From Malurus cyaneus samueli (Eukaryota > Chordata > Aves > Passeriformes > Maluridae), in assembly GCA_009741485.1 (NCBI GenBank), contig CM019214.1, positions 26,674,081 through 26,738,080 of the forward strand: a DNA stretch of 64,000 nt, written 5' to 3'. Under the pieces are notes generated by a model. That model was not told where the DNA came from and did no database searches. It was given only the letters and a program-made list of their open reading frames with translations. This document shows, piece by piece, positions 60,291 to 64,000 of the stretch. Numbering within the stretch: the first letter of the stretch is position 1; each line of letters begins with the position of its first letter. Position numbers and translations under genes: made by a program.

Positions 60291-63200
60291 TGCCCCGGCT
60301 GAAGTGGGGGCACAAAGGGGCGTGCAGCGCTCTGGGGTGTCTGTGAAGTGACAGGTAAGATGGTCCACCACTTCCCTTGAACTAGGACACTTGTCAAGCA
60401 GAAATCCTATGAAAACACAAGAATACAGTTTCTGTTATTAAGACAATAAGAATTCACATATTCTGTATTATTCCTCTCTTTGTATTTCTTTTTTCCTTTA
60501 CTGCTTCTATCCCTCTGTCCTCATATGATTACACCACACAGACTTCATAATGCGATGTACACAAAACTGAGACAGGTCCTGTGTGCTGAACATTGTCTGT
60601 TTCACTGTGGTGTGATTCCTATACATGATCAATGTTTGCAGTCATCTATCCATGTCAATGCTATTGACATTCTGCTAAACACTATTCTCATCCTGTAATT
60701 TTCCTTTGAGCAGTCAAATCCTCCATACCATCTTTTCTGTTAGTGGTACTGTTTCTATAAAGACACCACAGGAGAACAGCGCTGCTTAGTGCAATTCTAG
60801 TTGTGTTATGGTGGTGAGCCATACAAAGAAAGATTTGATTGAAGTTATTGACATACTAATTTTTAAACTTCAGAAGCTACCCAGTGTATATAAAGGATGT
60901 AAGCACATGGGAATGCTTACAACCTGGTATTCTGAATTTAAAATTAAAACAAAGTAGGTTCTGTGTTACTGTCACAATATAAGTGTTGCATATCCCTTAT
61001 ATCATTATTCCTTACCTTATGTACTTTTAAATTCACTTTGAAAAAAAAGCATAGAACACCACTGCATTATTTCTATACAGCTTATTTTGGCAAGCTTTGC
61101 TAGGAAAGAAAGATGACTATGTCCAAAAACAGTCTTTTGATGGTTTATAGGTCAACGTAAAACTTGTTGTTAAAGTGAAATCAAAATTATAACCAGTGTT
61201 TAATCCTCCTGTCAGGCTTTCATTCCCTGCAGTTTTGTACCTTCCAGTGGAAATAAGAATGCTTGCCAAGTTAAAGTGCAGGTTGATTCAGGTGTTTTTC
61301 AGGTTCTGAGTTCAGAAATGGTCACAGCACAGCAGTAAAGAGTAATGAACACAGATGGAACAACCAGCAGCAAGTGCCATTCACACAGCATACCTTGATG
61401 AAGAGGCATAAAATCTTAAATGCACCAGGTTTACTTTACTGACAATTAACTAATACTGCTAACAGGAAGGGAAAAAACATACATAGTGTATGCACAGTAA
61501 GTATTAGGCAAATTGAGAAATCAGATCTTGATGAACATAGCTGAAATTTAGAAAGTTTCTAAACAGAGAAATAGAAGTATATATATCTATGTCTTCAGGT
61601 CTATATATCTACACTCCTATACTAAGCATATGTAAAAAATATAAAAAATGCATATGGGAAAAATACATATGAATGTACATACTGCAAGAGTCCAACTGGT
61701 TGATGCCTTAGAAAGTAAACATGCCCACCATAAAAGTAAAAAAAGAGGGTAATCTAAAGCATGCCTACACTTCCTTTTTTGCATTCCCAGAATTAAAAAG
61801 AATAAATCTGTGTATCCTCACCACCAAATCAGGAGTAGCCATTGTTTGGAGGCAGATAGGAATTTTAGCTAGAGAAACAGTTTTTCCTTCCTCATGATAA
61901 TGTACCTATTGTAGCTGTTGAAAGCACATTCCTGCTCTTCTCTAGAACAAATCTTTCCTTGCTCCCAGAGATAAAAATTACTTTCCCTTCCATTCTTCTT
62001 ATTTATCGTTCCCATTGAAATAACGTAGCCCTTTTTAATGTTTCCTGTTAGAATATGTACAATCTCCACCCTTCTTGCTGCATGTTCATTTACTTATTTT
62101 TGGTTATTTTTGCCGGAAGTAATGTGCAAAACTGCCCATAGAGTTTGAAAAACATCACTGATTCACATCTTCTGACTCCAATTTTTGTGTTTATTTCTGG
62201 TGTAAATGCTTCTTCATATTTTATTTTGATTGGATATGAGGTTGCTTTTTTTTTTCCTTGTTCCAAGAAGAAACCAAAATTAGCTCTTTTATGACCTATT
62301 ACAACTGAGCAGGCTTTCTTTTCGAGATGCATTATTCTATTCTTGTCTATATTCTATTTTACTTGCAGACATGTGATTTAATTACCTTTTCTTGCTGGCA
62401 TTCCCCACAATAATTTATAATATTGAATAGGGCTAGCATCATCAATTTATTTTCCCAAAATAATTTTCTTTCATCACAAAAAAATATTAAAGACAATCAG
62501 ATGGATGAGCTTTTCTTTTATAATATTAGCTTTTTTTTTTTTTTTTTTTTTTTTTACAGCAGGTGAGCTTTTATTTTTTGTAATTTCTTTAAGTCTTCTA
62601 AATAGTTTTTAATTTCTGAGTGGTCATCCTCTCTTCCCACATTGGCTTTTAATCAATGTAAAGGAAGTTCAGGTAAAAATCTTTCTGCAAAACATCTTCA
62701 GTTATAGAAAATAGATTACTGTTTTTTTTAAGTTCTATCCTCCATGGGAAAAGTTAATCACAATAAATTTTTAATCTGCAATCTTCTCTTGCTTGGATAT
62801 AATTAAAAATAAGAAATGTTGAAATACGTTACTCTAGTTACCTTCAGTCCCGTCTTATCAGATTTATGATTTAATGCAAAGCCATGACTGAAGCCATGCA
62901 TTCCTTGATGTTGAATGACCTTGGCATTAATGATGAATTTATATTAGGAAAACCTGGGGATGAAATAGCCCCAAGTTACTCAAATCTTTTGAGTAGAGGA
63001 ATGTTGTAATTCTGTACCCACCTTGCATTTGCATATTTGAAACCAGTTTTATTTATGCCAGAGGATTGCTTCATTTTTTTTTTTTTACTATTTTTTCATT
63101 TATCCTTTCCAGTGAGGCTTCTGGTTGTTCTTCTGTCTCCCCAGTTGCAATATCATCCTTAAATAGACCTGCTCGGAAGCTATTTCTGCATTGCTAATTT

Positions 63201-64000
63201 TGGAATAAAGAAAGAGCATGGATTAAGAAAGCAAGAGAAATGATGACTTTTTCTGAGTATGCACTTTTGAGAAGAGCATCTGGCATAATATTAGTTCAGA
63301 AACTGTAGAATATTCTGACATTGAATGTAGAGAAATCTTGGTGAATTGCTTAGTAGAAAGGCCGAAGTGAAAGTAGTTTACATCAGTACGAAACAAAGAA
63401 GATCATAGTGTACCTAACAGTGAACTGCATGCTAAAATTCCTGACATTAACAATCTAGAGCACTGCTTGAAATTAGAAACAATGGCATGATGCAAAGGCA
63501 TTCTTTATACTGTGGAAAAATGTTTCAGTCTTTAAAATATTCTTGCCAAAAGGCTGAGATGAGAAACACAACTGGCCTTTATAAAAGCAATCTTTGTCTG
63601 CCAGTAGGTGGAAGTAGATATTTCACAAGCTTTTTGTCTTCTTCCCTGCAATGCAGCTCTTAATGTCAAAGGAGTAATAGTGAAGAAGTTTACAGCTGAC
63701 CTTCTCCAAACTGTTCCAGAATCTGAAAGGGTTTGTCATGAGCTTTGCTATGACTAAAGGACCTTTGCTTAGACCTTACTAAAGGACTTTAAACCAGAAA
63801 TCATAATAAAGAAAGACAATCTCCTCACAGGTTAGAGGTTCACATTTTGTTTCATCCAACAGGTTTTGAGTCCTATTTAATAAAATGGAATATTTTCTAA
63901 AATAAAGATATATCATGCTTCTGTCCAGATGACGTTGTTGTTCTGAGAGGCAGAAAACCTGAGTTGAACTCTGCTTTGGGAAGGAGAACAAGTAGATTTA
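60291..64000. other. AT-rich interval without a recognisable gene
   Basis: No transposon or exon recognised; ORFs are all under 90 codons. It has a run of TATATATCTATG-type words near 61575-61620 and several T-runs, including about 13 T at 63074-63086. The window ends inside this interval. Confidence 0.6.
62531..62555. repeat. Poly(T) run, 25 bases
   Basis: Uninterrupted T25. No retroposon recognisable on its right side in reverse orientation. Confidence 0.95.

Noticed and set aside
59619..60397. Overlapping minus-strand ORFs with G/R/E/S/Q repeats
   Set aside because: Produced by the 31-bp minisatellite, which is open in every frame; not a repeat protein.
1..64000. tRNA, rRNA or snRNA genes
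   Set aside because: No cloverleaf with an internal B-box-like GGTTCGA and no rRNA or snRNA core word was seen by eye. A covariance-model scan would be decisive.

Overview
This window is vertebrate nuclear DNA and almost certainly from a bird. It is AT-rich, with no operons, no ribosome-binding sites and no long open reading frame that looks like a real protein. The diagnostic signal is a scatter of CR1 LINE fragments, several ending in the short ATTCTATG-type tail typical of avian CR1, plus LTRs of the kinds common in birds. The LTR mix would suit a songbird, but I cannot fix the species. All repeat-family calls are from recall of consensus sequences, not from a search.

Layout. 1-18.7 kb is mostly single-copy AT-rich sequence with homopolymer runs, one long CR1 copy (6.3-7.1 kb, minus) and a short one (9.4 kb, minus). 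18.7-19.1 kb holds an ERVL-type LTR (minus). 21.5-25.5 kb has four short CR1 pieces, a 37-bp tandem repeat and a 21-N assembly gap flanked by two near-identical 73-bp copies, probably an assembly artefact. 25.5-33.4 kb is single-copy looking. At 33.4-33.9 kb a CR1 fragment carries recognisable endonuclease coding sequence, broken by frameshifts. 34.6-34.95 kb is a GC-richer block with a possible first coding exon. 38.8-39.3 kb is a very old L3/CR1-like copy. 40.7-41.1 kb has an 18-bp tandem repeat and a CR1 3' end. 43.06-43.20 kb is a pure GGAA microsatellite.

47.1-52.0 kb is the densest part: an LTR with clear U3-R-U5 signals, a degenerate minisatellite, a CR1, a 9-bp minisatellite, a second ERVL-type LTR (possibly with adjoining internal sequence) and two more CR1 copies. 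59.4-60.3 kb holds an old CR1 fragment running directly into a 31-bp GC-rich minisatellite whose unit appears to come from the CR1 itself. 60.3-64 kb has nothing recognisable beyond homopolymers.

No protein-coding gene, tRNA, rRNA or CRISPR array can be supported. The best reading is an intergenic or long-intronic gene desert. No new multi-gene system is visible; the most useful observations are the CR1-seeded minisatellite, the gap-flanking duplication, the candidate exon near 34.9 kb and a few stretches that could be conserved noncoding elements.
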